Source: Saccharicrinis sp965230625 (GTDB lineage: Bacteria; Bacteroidota; Bacteroidia; Bacteroidales; Marinilabiliaceae). Taken from it: a stretch of 64,000 bases of DNA. The stretch lies in the NCBI GenBank assembly GCA_965230625.1, contig CBDDLL010000001.1, positions 3,534,001 to 3,598,000 on the forward strand, written 5' to 3'. This document shows positions 19,719 through 29,500 of this stretch, piece by piece (within the stretch, counting starts at the first letter, position 1; every line of letters begins with the position of its first letter). A program made the translations under genes and the position numbers. The notes under the pieces were generated by a model. That model did no database searches. It saw only the letters and a program-made list of their open reading frames with translations, and was not told the DNA's origin.

Positions 19719-22700
19719 ATGAAAAATCAAATATTACTGATATCACTTCTGTTAACTATTATATTGTGGTCTTGCGAAACAAAACCCAAAGAGATTTTGG
19801 ACTATGTTGATCCGATGATTGGAACAGATGGAATAGGTCACACCTTTCCGGGAGCTACTACACCATTTGGTATGGTACAATTAAGTCCTTCAGATGATAC
19901 CAGGGAATGGAACTGGTGTTCTGGTTACCATTACAGCGATAATACAATTAAAGGCTTCGCGCACAATCACTTTAGTGGAACTGGCTTAGCTGGTATGGGC
20001 GATATTTTATTAATGCCAACCAACGGAAAAGTAAAAACAAATCCTGGATCAAAAGAAGATCCTGATAGTGGCTATCGCTCACGTTTTTCTCATGATAATG
20101 AAAAAGCTTCGCCTGGTTATTATGCTGTTTATTTAGATGACAACAAAGTAAATGTTGAGCTTACTGCCTCTCCACGTGTTGGTTTTCATCGATATACATT
20201 TAAACAATCAGGAAATCAAAATGTAATAATAGATCCTACACATGGAGTAAGACAGCAGTTGTTAAATGCTTCGGTGGAGGTAATTTCAGATACTGAAGTT
20301 AAAGGTCACAAATATTGCCATGACGAATCTTGTGGCAAAAGGAATGTTTTCTTCTATGCAAAATTCTCTAAGCCTTTTAGTAAATACGGAATTTCGGTTA
20401 ATGATTCTATAAAGTTTGATGATAAAACTGCCGATGACAAAACAGCCAAAGCTTTTGTGCAATTTAATGGAAATGTTGGTGATACAGTTAATGTGGCTGT
20501 TGGTATATCATATGTTGATTATGAAGGAGCAAAGGCTAACTATATGGCAGAAGCAAAAGGAAAAACATTTGAAGAGGTGCATGCCAAAGCACGAGAAATG
20601 TGGAAAGATAAGATAGAAAGGATTGAAATTGAAGCATCAGATAAAGAGAAAAATATCTTTTATACAGGCATGTATCATAATTTTATTGCACCCAATATTA
20701 TATCCGATGTAAATGGGAATTATATCCTAGAAGGGAAACAATATAATTCTGGCAAAAAAATACAGTACAGTAATTATTCAACCTGGGATACTTACAGGGC
20801 AACTCATCCGCTTTGGACAATTATTGATAACAAGGCGAATAAAGAAATGGTAAACGCTTTGCTTACTCGTTTTACCGATACAAAAACAGGACTGTTTTTG
20901 TGGGAAGCGCTTGGATTTGATAATTATTGTATGCCTGGTTATCCAGGAATTGCAGCAATGGCTGAGGCAGCTTTGAAACATCCAGAAGGTTTAGATACTG
21001 AATTAATTTATAAAAGTATAAAGGAAACAGCTTTTAGAGATGGTGGTTGCAGTGTGAATTATGGTTCGGACAATGGAGTTCGTTATTATGTAGATTATGG
21101 ATTTATTCCAGCAGAAGTGGGGTGCGGTATTTCTAAAACCACCGAGAACAATTACTATGATTTTGCAATTGCTCAATTAGCAAAAAAGTTGGGTAAAGAT
21201 GAGGACGCCGAATACTTTACTCAACGCAGTTTAGGTTATAGGAACTTTTACAATCCAAAAACCAATTATTTGTGGCCTAGATTATCGTCGGGACAATTTA
21301 TAGAGATGGATACTACTACCTGGGATGAAATGGTACATCATTATGTTTCAGGAAATATTTGGGCTTATTCAACTTATACACCACATGATATGCTAGGTGC
21401 AATTGATCTTTGGGGAGGCTCAAAAAAATACGAAGCTTGGCTGGACAATATGATTACTACACCTTTAGATATGAAAGGAGAGGAGCATGTTGATATTGCA
21501 GGGTTTATTGGTAAATATAGTCATGGCGATGAACCAGGGCATCATATTGCTTACAGTTACAACTTTATGGGCAAACCTTGGAAAACCCAGGAATTAGCTC
21601 GTAGAGTTATGACAGAGATGTATTCGCATACTCCCGATGGATTCGTTAACAATGAAGATTGTGGTCAGATGTCGGCCTGGTATATTTTATCAGGATTAGG
21701 ATTTTATCCGGTAGCTCCGGCAGATATGAATTACTACATTGGTTCACCACTATTTAAAAAATCGGTTGTTAACCTTGAGGATGGCAAAACATTTACAGTT
21801 ATCGCCAACAATGTTTCAGAAACCAACAAATACATCCAATCGGTTACATTAAACGGTAAGCCTATCGATAAGATCTTTATCACGTATCAGGATATAATGG
21901 CTGGAGGTGAATTGGTTTTTGAGATGGGGCCAAATCCAAATAAAGAATGGGCTGCAGGAGAGGATGCTTTGCCTCAGTACCAAAAGGATTTATTGAAATA
22001 CAAAACACAACCTATGGCATGTTATTCACCATATTTAACAACTGAAGAGTTCCGTTTTGGTGATAACATTAAAGTTGAACTAACATCAAAAAATGAGAGA
22101 GGAAAAACCTATTATACTTTAGATGGATCTGAGCCTACAGAAAAATCTAAACTATATCAGGAACCTATTACAATAAGCAAATCATCAACATTAAAAGCTA
22201 TTGCATTTCAGGAAGGGTTAAAACCAAGTCAAACTTATTCGCAAAAATTGGTTAAATCGTTATTTGCTAATCTAGATGAAGGCTATCCTAAAATTACCTT
22301 TGATAATGTCCCTAAAAAATATGGGGAGAAGGATGGAAGTCAGTTAATTGATATGGTGTATGGCTCAGAAACCTTCTCAGATAGAAAATGGACAGGTGTT
22401 AACGCAAAGGATTTGATTATAAATGTTGATTTGGGTAAAGAATACGATATCAGTTCTCTTGAATTAAATACATTGACTTCTACAATGAAGTGGCGATTTC
22501 CTCCAAAAAGCATTTCTATTTCAGTGAAAAAGGCCAAAGGTGAATATAAGCAAGTTACGGTCCAAAACTATCCAAAGCTTAAGCAAGAAGATAAAAAGAT
22601 AAACTATCATAAACTTAAGTTTCCAAAACAAAAAGTTCAACATATAAAAATTGTAGTAGAGAACTATGGTATATTGCCAAAGTGGCACAGAGGTGCTGGT

Positions 22701-22742
22701 AAATTACCTTGGATATTTGTAGATGAGATAAATGTTAATTAA
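19719..22742 (+). CDS. GH92 exo-alpha-mannosidase with C-terminal chitobiase-like and discoidin-like modules (third copy)
   Basis: 1007 residues from the ATG at 19719, which gives a lipoprotein signal (ILWSC). The frame is open from a TTG at 19629, but that part is repeat sequence. GH92 spans about 25-760: YVDPMIGTDGIGHTFPGATTPFGMVQ, acid motif GDEPGHH (Glu at about 605), base motif NEDCGQMSAWY. All catalytic residues are canonical. After it come a chitobiase-type Ig-like domain (about 775-845, TYYTLDGSEPTEKSKLY) and a discoidin-like beta-sandwich ending WIFVDEINVN. The same tail is found on the GH28 protein at 34.7 kb. It is flanked on both sides by hairpin repeats and followed by GH125. Confidence 0.94.
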   Translation: MKNQILLISLLLTIILWSCETKPKEILDYVDPMIGTDGIGHTFPGATTPFGMVQLSPSDDTREWNWCSGYHYSDNTIKGFAHNHFSGTGLAGMGDILLMPTNGKVKTNPGSKEDPDSGYRSRFSHDNEKASPGYYAVYLDDNKVNVELTASPRVGFHRYTFKQSGNQNVIIDPTHGVRQQLLNASVEVISDTEVKGHKYCHDESCGKRNVFFYAKFSKPFSKYGISVNDSIKFDDKTADDKTAKAFVQFNGNVGDTVNVAVGISYVDYEGAKANYMAEAKGKTFEEVHAKAREMWKDKIERIEIEASDKEKNIFYTGMYHNFIAPNIISDVNGNYILEGKQYNSGKKIQYSNYSTWDTYRATHPLWTIIDNKANKEMVNALLTRFTDTKTGLFLWEALGFDNYCMPGYPGIAAMAEAALKHPEGLDTELIYKSIKETAFRDGGCSVNYGSDNGVRYYVDYGFIPAEVGCGISKTTENNYYDFAIAQLAKKLGKDEDAEYFTQRSLGYRNFYNPKTNYLWPRLSSGQFIEMDTTTWDEMVHHYVSGNIWAYSTYTPHDMLGAIDLWGGSKKYEAWLDNMITTPLDMKGEEHVDIAGFIGKYSHGDEPGHHIAYSYNFMGKPWKTQELARRVMTEMYSHTPDGFVNNEDCGQMSAWYILSGLGFYPVAPADMNYYIGSPLFKKSVVNLEDGKTFTVIANNVSETNKYIQSVTLNGKPIDKIFITYQDIMAGGELVFEMGPNPNKEWAAGEDALPQYQKDLLKYKTQPMACYSPYLTTEEFRFGDNIKVELTSKNERGKTYYTLDGSEPTEKSKLYQEPITISKSSTLKAIAFQEGLKPSQTYSQKLVKSLFANLDEGYPKITFDNVPKKYGEKDGSQLIDMVYGSETFSDRKWTGVNAKDLIINVDLGKEYDISSLELNTLTSTMKWRFPPKSISISVKKAKGEYKQVTVQNYPKLKQEDKKINYHKLKFPKQKVQHIKIVVENYGILPKWHRGAGKLPWIFVDEINVN

Positions 22743-22810
22743 GGTGCTAAGTGTTGGATTTTAGGCTATAACAAAATACTTAATGTCCAATACCCAACAC
22801 CCGAATCCTA
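22743..22810. repeat. Hairpin repeat after the third GH92 gene
   Basis: AAGGTGCTAAGTGTTGGATTT is opposed by CCAATACCCAACACCC and AATCCTAAA, an imperfect palindrome of the same type as that at 19600-19700. The two copies bracket a single gene. Confidence 0.5.
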
Positions 22811-22822
22811 AATATTAAAAAA

Positions 22823-24259
22823 ATGACTTCAAGAAGAAATTTTATCAAAAACAGTCTGCTTCTTACAGCAGGAGCTACAGTTTTAGCCAATAATCCGGCA
22901 TGTGCTTTAGGAGTAGTTGACTATAAATCAATGCGTCCAATACCTGCAGAACGGACTTTTACAAGCGAAGCTGTTGAGAACACGATAAAAAAAGTAAAAG
23001 AAGGAATCAATAATCCTGAGCTTTCTTGGATGTTCGAGAATTGTTTTCCTAATACTTTAGATACTACTGTTGATTACGAAGTGATAGATGGAAAACCAGA
23101 TGCTTTTATTATTACTGGTGATATTGATGCCATGTGGTTGCGAGATTCAACTGCACAAATATGGCCTTATCTTCCATTGGTTAAAGAAGATAAAAAACTG
23201 GCCGATTTATTTAAAGGTTTAATAAATCGCCAAACAAAATGTATAAACCTTGATCCTTATGCAAATGCTTTTTATAAGGATATGAACAAGGAGAGCCATT
23301 GGAAAAAAGATAAGCCAACACCACAACCTGGAATACACGAACGCAAATGGGAAATTGACTCGCTTTGCTATGCTGTTCGTTTAGCTTATGGCTACTATAA
23401 AGAAACAGGAGATACATCTGTTTTTGATAAAGATTGGGACAAAGCAGCCCGATTGGTGGTAAAAATATTTAGGACAGAACAGCGAAAAGATGGATCAACA
23501 CCTTATTATTTTGAAAGAGTTAGAAGAAATAAAACTGTAACTGCTCCATTTAAAGGAAAAGGTCGTCCTATGAAACCAGTGGGAATGATTGCTTCTGCAT
23601 TTCGTCCATCAGATGATGGATGCATGTACCCATTTTTAATTCCTTCAAATTTGTTCGCAGTTGAATCATTAGCTCAATTAAGTGAGATTTATAAAGATGT
23701 AATGAAGGATCAGGCTTTTGGCGATGAGTGTGCTGCCTTTTCAAAAGAAGTATTAGATGCTATTAATAAATATGCAGTTATTGAGCATTTGGATTATGGT
23801 AAAATTTATGCATATGAAGCAGATGGGTATGGTAATAAATTATTTACTGATGATCCTAATATTCCATCTTTAATAGCCATGAAGTATTTACTGAAAAAAG
23901 AATACTATCAACCTCAAATATACCAGAATACACGTAATTATTTATTAAGTGAAGATAATCCTTACTACTTTAAAGGAAAAGCTGGAGAGGGACAAGGAGG
24001 TCCGCATGCTGGACTGGATACCATTTGGCCTATGGGTATTATTTTAAGAGCCATGACAAGTGAGGATGATAAGGAGGTTGTTTGGTGTATTAAGCAATTA
24101 ATGGCTACGCATAACAATAGTGGCTTTATGCACGAAACCTTCCATAAGGATGATGCATCTAAATTCTCACGTTCTTGGTTTGCTTGGGCTAATACGTTGT
24201 TTGGTGAGTTAATTATTAAGCTTTATAATGAAAAACCTAAGTTGTTGAAAACGATTTAA
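22823..24259 (+). CDS. GH125 exo-alpha-1,6-mannosidase
   Basis: 478 residues, matching the metal-independent GH125 (formerly DUF1237) family, which removes non-reducing alpha-1,6-mannose by inversion. Diagnostic blocks are VIDGKPDAFIITGDIDAMWL followed by RDSTAQIWPYLPL, KWEIDSLCYAVRLAYGYY, SAFRPSDDGCMYPFLIPSN and GFMHETFHKDDASKFSRSWF. The N-terminus carries a Tat-like SRRNFIKNS motif before a hydrophobic stretch, so periplasmic export by Tat is likely. It finishes the mannoside locus and would complement the GH92 enzymes, which act on other alpha-mannosyl linkages. A strong terminator follows. Confidence 0.95.
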   Translation: MTSRRNFIKNSLLLTAGATVLANNPACALGVVDYKSMRPIPAERTFTSEAVENTIKKVKEGINNPELSWMFENCFPNTLDTTVDYEVIDGKPDAFIITGDIDAMWLRDSTAQIWPYLPLVKEDKKLADLFKGLINRQTKCINLDPYANAFYKDMNKESHWKKDKPTPQPGIHERKWEIDSLCYAVRLAYGYYKETGDTSVFDKDWDKAARLVVKIFRTEQRKDGSTPYYFERVRRNKTVTAPFKGKGRPMKPVGMIASAFRPSDDGCMYPFLIPSNLFAVESLAQLSEIYKDVMKDQAFGDECAAFSKEVLDAINKYAVIEHLDYGKIYAYEADGYGNKLFTDDPNIPSLIAMKYLLKKEYYQPQIYQNTRNYLLSEDNPYYFKGKAGEGQGGPHAGLDTIWPMGIILRAMTSEDDKEVVWCIKQLMATHNNSGFMHETFHKDDASKFSRSWFAWANTLFGELIIKLYNEKPKLLKTI

Positions 24260-24316
24260 ATAAAATATAAAAGGATGATGTGGTATAATTAGTGCTACTA
24301 TCCTTTAGCAAATTAT

Positions 24317-24365
24317 ACTCATCCTATGGCTACTGATGTTATTAGTCATAGGATGAGTTTTTTGT
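24317..24365 (+). terminator. Strong intrinsic terminator at the end of the mannoside locus
   Basis: A perfect 12-bp stem, ACTCATCCTATG (24317-24328) and CATAGGATGAGT (24347-24358), is followed by TTTTTTG. A second, partly overlapping AAAGGATG/CATCC pairing lies just upstream. The rest of the interval to 24630 is AT-rich and shows no gene. Confidence 0.92.
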
Positions 24366-24630
24366 TTTAGCAGTTGATTTGTTCTTGTTTACAGGATTTG
24401 TGTCTATTTAATATAAAGATGTAAGTATAAAGATTTGAGCTTGTTAATAATTTTTATCATTGGTATTTTAGTCTCTTGTTTATTAATTTATTACGTTTTT
24501 TTTCATTAAAGTGTTAATTTGGTGCTAAACAACCTAAGTTCCAGATATACATTAATGTACTGCTATACTATAATTTTCTTTTGTCTTTATACTTTGTCTT
24601 AATACTGAATAGCTACGAACATTTAAACTT

Positions 24631-24909
24631 TTATTCAACTTTTACACCTTTCCAAAAGGCAACTCTATTCTTAATGCTTGATGCCAGACCACTGGGAGTA
24701 GGATAATACCAGGCAGCATCTTTATTCACCTTTCCTTCTACTTCAATATCAAAATACGAAGCTGTTCCCTTCCAAGGACATACTGAGTTTGTTTCACTGT
24801 TTTTTAGAAATTCATTATTAACCGATTCTACAGGAAAATATGCATTGCCTTCAATGTTTACAATGTCGTTACTTTCTGCTATTACTTTATTGTTCCAAAT
24901 TGCTTTCAT
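24631..24909 (-). CDS. DUF427 domain protein
   Basis: A 92-residue cytoplasmic protein matching DUF427: MKAIWNNKVIAESND, then the conserved CPWKGTASYFDIEV block and AAWYYPTP, ending VAFWKGVKVE. No enzymatic activity is established for the family. Length is complete for the domain. It is a single gene with its own short upstream region, divergent from the radical SAM gene at 25148. Confidence 0.88.
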   Translation of the reverse strand: MKAIWNNKVIAESNDIVNIEGNAYFPVESVNNEFLKNSETNSVCPWKGTASYFDIEVEGKVNKDAAWYYPTPSGLASSIKNRVAFWKGVKVE

Positions 24910-25098
24910 AATTATATGTTTTGTAATTGATTTGGTAGAATAGTTGATTGAAAATCAATTCCTGACAAATTTTATTGTAGAATTATCGCGTATGCATCTC
25001 AATATAATTTTAGGATTAAATTGTTCTTAATAATTTCAAATTGTTGCTTACAAAATGGTGCTAGTTCCAGTTGAGAATACTAAATCAAACCAAGTTAT

Positions 25099-25106
25099 TA
25101 ACTTTG
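25099..25106 (+). promoter_or_regulatory. Candidate -7 box upstream of the radical SAM gene
   Basis: TAACTTTG fits the Bacteroidota -7 consensus TAnnTTTG and would start transcription about 35 bases ahead of the ATG at 25148. The nearest TTG upstream (25071) is at 25 rather than 19 bases, so only one half of the promoter is supported. Confidence 0.35.
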
Positions 25107-25147
25107 TATATTAAGTAACAACAATTCATTTCTAATGTTTTTTATCA

Positions 25148-26023
25148 ATGATTAGATACAACGAACCTGTTTTTCGACCTCCGGCTGAAGCTAATTCAGC
25201 AATTATACAAACTACTTTAGGATGCTCATGGAATAAATGTGCGTTTTGCGAGATGTATCAATCTAAGAAATTTAAAGTCCGCGAATTTTCTGATTTAAAG
25301 CAGGAAATAGAAATATTATCCAAAACCTATATAACAGCTAAAAAGATTTTTTTGGCCGATGGTAATGCCTTTGTACTTTCCGCATCTAAGCTATTACCTA
25401 TTATTAATGAAATAAGTAAAAACTTTGGCAAAATTCAACGCATTTCTTCTTATGCACTACCCAAAGATATTCTTACTAAAAGTAGCTCCGAATTGGCCGA
25501 TCTTAAAGCTAATGGATTAAAATTGTTGTACATAGGTATAGAAAGTGGAGATGATGAACTTCTAGGCTTATTAAATAAAGGAGAAACATATAATTCAACC
25601 CGAGATGGTATCCTTAAAGCCCACGAAGTTGGAATTGATACTTCAGTAATGATATTAAGCGGTTTGGGTGGGATTAAGTACACAAAGCAACACGCTATTA
25701 ATTCCGCCAGATTAATAAATGATTTAAATCCTAAATTTCTATCTAGCCTTAACCTTAGTTTTCCATATGGTATTGAACATTTCAAGAAACGATTTAAGGG
25801 TGACTTTACCCCTCTTACTATTGCCGAAATTTTGAAGGAGATGAAATTATTTATTGAAGAACTCAATATTAAAGGAACTATCTATCGTAGTGATCATGTA
25901 TCTAACCAATTGATGCTTAAAGGAATTTTATCGCGCGATAAAGAATCTATTATTCATCAAATTGAAGATGCTTTATTAGATACGCCCAAAGATTTATATC
26001 CTACATCACCTTTAGTGCTATAA
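25148..26023 (+). CDS. Radical SAM protein with CX4CX2C cluster motif
   Basis: A 291-residue radical SAM protein. The cysteines that would bind the 4Fe-4S cluster are C26, C31 and C34 in GCSWNKCAFCEMY, a CX4CX2C spacing in place of the common CX3CX2C. ESGDDELLGLLNKG (about 138-151) is the typical Elp3/MiaB-like block for SAM contact. The protein is in the coproporphyrinogen/Elp3-like superfamily by pattern, but the reaction is unknown; there is no extra C-terminal cluster domain. It is a single gene, with no partner or substrate peptide gene next to it. Confidence 0.85.
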   Translation: MIRYNEPVFRPPAEANSAIIQTTLGCSWNKCAFCEMYQSKKFKVREFSDLKQEIEILSKTYITAKKIFLADGNAFVLSASKLLPIINEISKNFGKIQRISSYALPKDILTKSSSELADLKANGLKLLYIGIESGDDELLGLLNKGETYNSTRDGILKAHEVGIDTSVMILSGLGGIKYTKQHAINSARLINDLNPKFLSSLNLSFPYGIEHFKKRFKGDFTPLTIAEILKEMKLFIEELNIKGTIYRSDHVSNQLMLKGILSRDKESIIHQIEDALLDTPKDLYPTSPLVL

Positions 26024-26592
26024 GGTAATTTAGGAATATCATATTATTACAATAGAGTTGGTTGATTTTTGTAATGGGTTGAATATTAAGGAAATGAAAT
26101 ATTGAATGCAACTTGGTTAATTAATTTTTAGCATTTTGTTAATCAGTCTCATGTCTTTTGTCTTAAACCTAATGACCTATTGTTACCCATAATCTTTTTT
26201 TACTATTTAAAAACTCTCAAAGTATGGCTAAAAATATTTTATGAGTATTAAATAGTAATATCTATGTTATAATATTTAATACCTCTGCTTTAAGACAAGT
26301 GTCAAATAATGAAAAAGATAAAAGGTTGATTTGTTTGTATTGTGTAGTTAATCAGGTTGTTGGGCGTTTTAATTTATAATTTGCGATTTGCTTTTACGGA
26401 GTAAATGACACTTTTCTACAGATGTGCGACTTTCGTTATTTATTTAAGATCTAATATTGATATCTAATTTCTACAAGCATTCTTTCATCAAATTAACAAC
26501 AAAGCACCAGTTATTAATGAGGTGATTAAACTCTTGTTATTAGCCTTTAAAATCTCCGGAATAATCCGGCAGTATTAACTAAATAAATAGTC
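26024..26592. other. 569-base AT-rich interval before the amylase gene
   Basis: No gene is visible. It presumably holds the promoter of the amylase gene at 26593, but no convincing TTG-N19-TAnnTTTG pair was found. The octamer AAGTGTCA (26297-26304) recurs in inverted orientation as TGACACTT (26406-26413), which may be chance. Confidence 0.4.
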
Positions 26593-29500
26593 ATGAATAA
26601 AAAAACTACACGACTTATTTTTTCATTCCTATTAATAATGGGATGGGGATTTATGTCAAAAACTCAAGCACAACAAGCAGGGGATTCCCGAATTCTTATG
26701 CAAGGATTTTATTGGGATTGCTATCAGGTCAACGAAGGTGAATGGTACAATATTATTTCTAACAATGCTCAAGATATGGCAAATGCCGGAATAGACATGA
26801 TCTGGTTACCTCAGCCAGCGTCAGCTAGCGGAGGAATGGGGTATTTGCCTACAGAATTGTATAATTTGAATAACAGTTTTGGAACCGAAACAGAGCACAG
26901 AAATCTTCTGTCAAGATTAAATCAGGTTGGTATTGAACCCATTGCCGATATTGTAATTAATCATAGAAACGGATCTACAAATTGGGCTGATTTTAAAAAT
27001 CCGGAATGGGATGGAACCAGATCTATTACTTCAAATGACGAAGTGTGGAGTCAACCGGGATACGGACATTTACCTCGGGGAGGTAACGATACAGGTGAAA
27101 ATTATGAAGCAGCCAGAGACCTTGATCATACCAATGGTATTGTTAGACAGGGGATTAAAGATTGGTTACAATATTTAAAAGATGCTGGATACAAAGGATG
27201 GCGTTACGATTTAGTAAAAGGTTTTGCGCCTTCATACATAGCTGAATATAATGGTGCTTCTAATCCAACATTTTCAGTTGGTGAGTTTTACGACTTTGAT
27301 AAGCAAAAAGTACAGAACTGGGTAGATGGTACCAGTAAAAAATCAACGGCCTTTGATTTTCCAACTTATGCAACTATTAAAGATGCCATTAAAGATAATA
27401 ACTACTCCTATTTGAGGTACGAGGGACAAGCTTCGGGATTAATAGGTTGGTCTCCTGCCCAGTCTACCACTTTTATCGAAAATCATGATACACCAAGATA
27501 TGATAGTGGAAGAAATATTTTAAACTCAGGTAATGTTTGTATAGGATATGCTTATTTACTAACACACCCGGGAACACCGACTATATATTGGCCACATTAT
27601 TTTGATTGGGGAGTAAAAGATAAAATCAACGAGTTAATTTCAGTTCGTAAAGGTTTTGGTATTACCAATACGAGTTCGTTGGATATTGTGAGAGCTGATC
27701 AGAATTGTTATGCTGCTATTGTTAATGGAAATGTAGCAGTGAAGTTAGGATCTGCCAGTTGGTCGCCAGGTTCAGAGTATACATTACAAACATCAGGAAA
27801 TAATTATGCTGTATGGGCGAAGGGTACAAATAAAACAAAGGTAGAAGTTACTCCATCAGGAGGTAATTTTTCATCGGGTAGTGTAACCGTCCAAATGAGT
27901 GCCACCAACAATGGAACTATTTATTATACAAAGGATGGTTCTACACCAAATCAGAATAGCATACGTTATACAGGAAGTTTCACGCTAAACTCAGAAACCA
28001 CTATTAAGGCTATTGCTTATAGTAATCAGGATCAATCAGATGTTATTATCGAAAGATATACATTTAATGAACAATCCACATTAACTATTATGTGGAAAAC
28101 GAATGTTTCTAATCCAAGACTATGGTTTTGGAATATAATTGAAGAAGGAAATAATGAAACATTCAGTTGGCCGGGTGCTCCAATGCAGGTTAGTTCAGGT
28201 AATCCAGGATGGGTTGAATACACCATTGAAGGCGCTGGAGGTAACTTTATTTTTAGCGATGGAGGAAATAACCAAACCGAAGATTTAGTAGATGTTACAG
28301 ATCAGGATAGCAATCCGACAGATGGAATTATTTGGTACGACAATGGTTGGGTAGACGGGAATGGAAACATCGTTGTTGATAATCCTGTAATTACTCCTAA
28401 TAGCGGATCGTATCAGAATGCGATCCAGGTTGAAATGTCAGCAGGTAACGGCTCAAACATCTATTATACTTTAGATGGATCTACTCCAAACTCATCAAGT
28501 TCATTGTATACTTCAGCAATCAACATTACATCAACAACAACAGTAAAAGCTATCGCAATTAACAATGGAGTTAGTTCAGATGTAGTTTCAAAAACTTACA
28601 CTATTGGTGATCAATCCACTTTAACCATTATGTGGAAAACCAATGTATCTAATCCAAGATTATGGTTTTGGAATATAATTAATGAAGGAAATAATGAAAC
28701 ATTTAGCTGGCCTGGAGCTCCAATGCAAGCAAGTTCGGGTAATCCTGGATGGGTTGAATACACCATTGAAGGATCGGGAGGTAACTTTATTTTTAGTGAC
28801 GGAGGAAATAACCAAACCGAAGATTTAGTAGATGTTACCGATCAGGATAGCAATCCGACAGATGGAATTATTTGGTACGACAATGGTTGGGTAGACGGGA
28901 ATGGAAACATCGTTGTTGATAATCCTGTAATTACTCCTAATAGTGGATCATATCAGAATGCAGTTCAGGTTGAAATGTCAGCAGGTAACGGCTCAAACAT
29001 CTATTATACTTTAGATGGATCTACTCCAAACTCATCAAGTTCATTGTATACTTCAGCAATCAACATTACCTCAACAAAAACGGTAAAAGCTATCGCAATT
29101 AACAATGGAGTTAGTTCAGATGTAGTTTCAAAAACTTACACTATTGGTGATCAATCCACTTTAACCATTATGTGGAAAACCAATGTATCTAATCCAAGAT
29201 TATGGTTTTGGAATATAATTGATGAAGGAAATAATGAAACATTCACTTGGCCGGGAGCTACGATGCAAGCAAGTTCGGGTAATCCTGGATGGGTTGAGTA
29301 CACCATTGAAGGATCGGGAGGTAACTTTATTTTTAGTGATGGAGGAAATAACCAAACCGAAGATTTAGAAAATGTTACAGACCAGGATAGTAATCCTAAC
29401 GATGGTATTATTTGGTACGACAATGATTGGGTAGATGGTAATGGAAGTGTTGTAGTAAATATGCCGGTTATTAATCCAAATGGAGGTACGTTCGATAATG

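Noticed and set aside
25450..25866. 138-codon minus-strand frame inside the radical SAM gene
   Set aside because: Opposite-strand shadow of a gene with clear family motifs; no homology signal of its own.
26297..26413. AAGTGTCA/TGACACTT inverted octamers as an operator
   Set aside because: They are 100 bases apart with no other support and could occur by chance.
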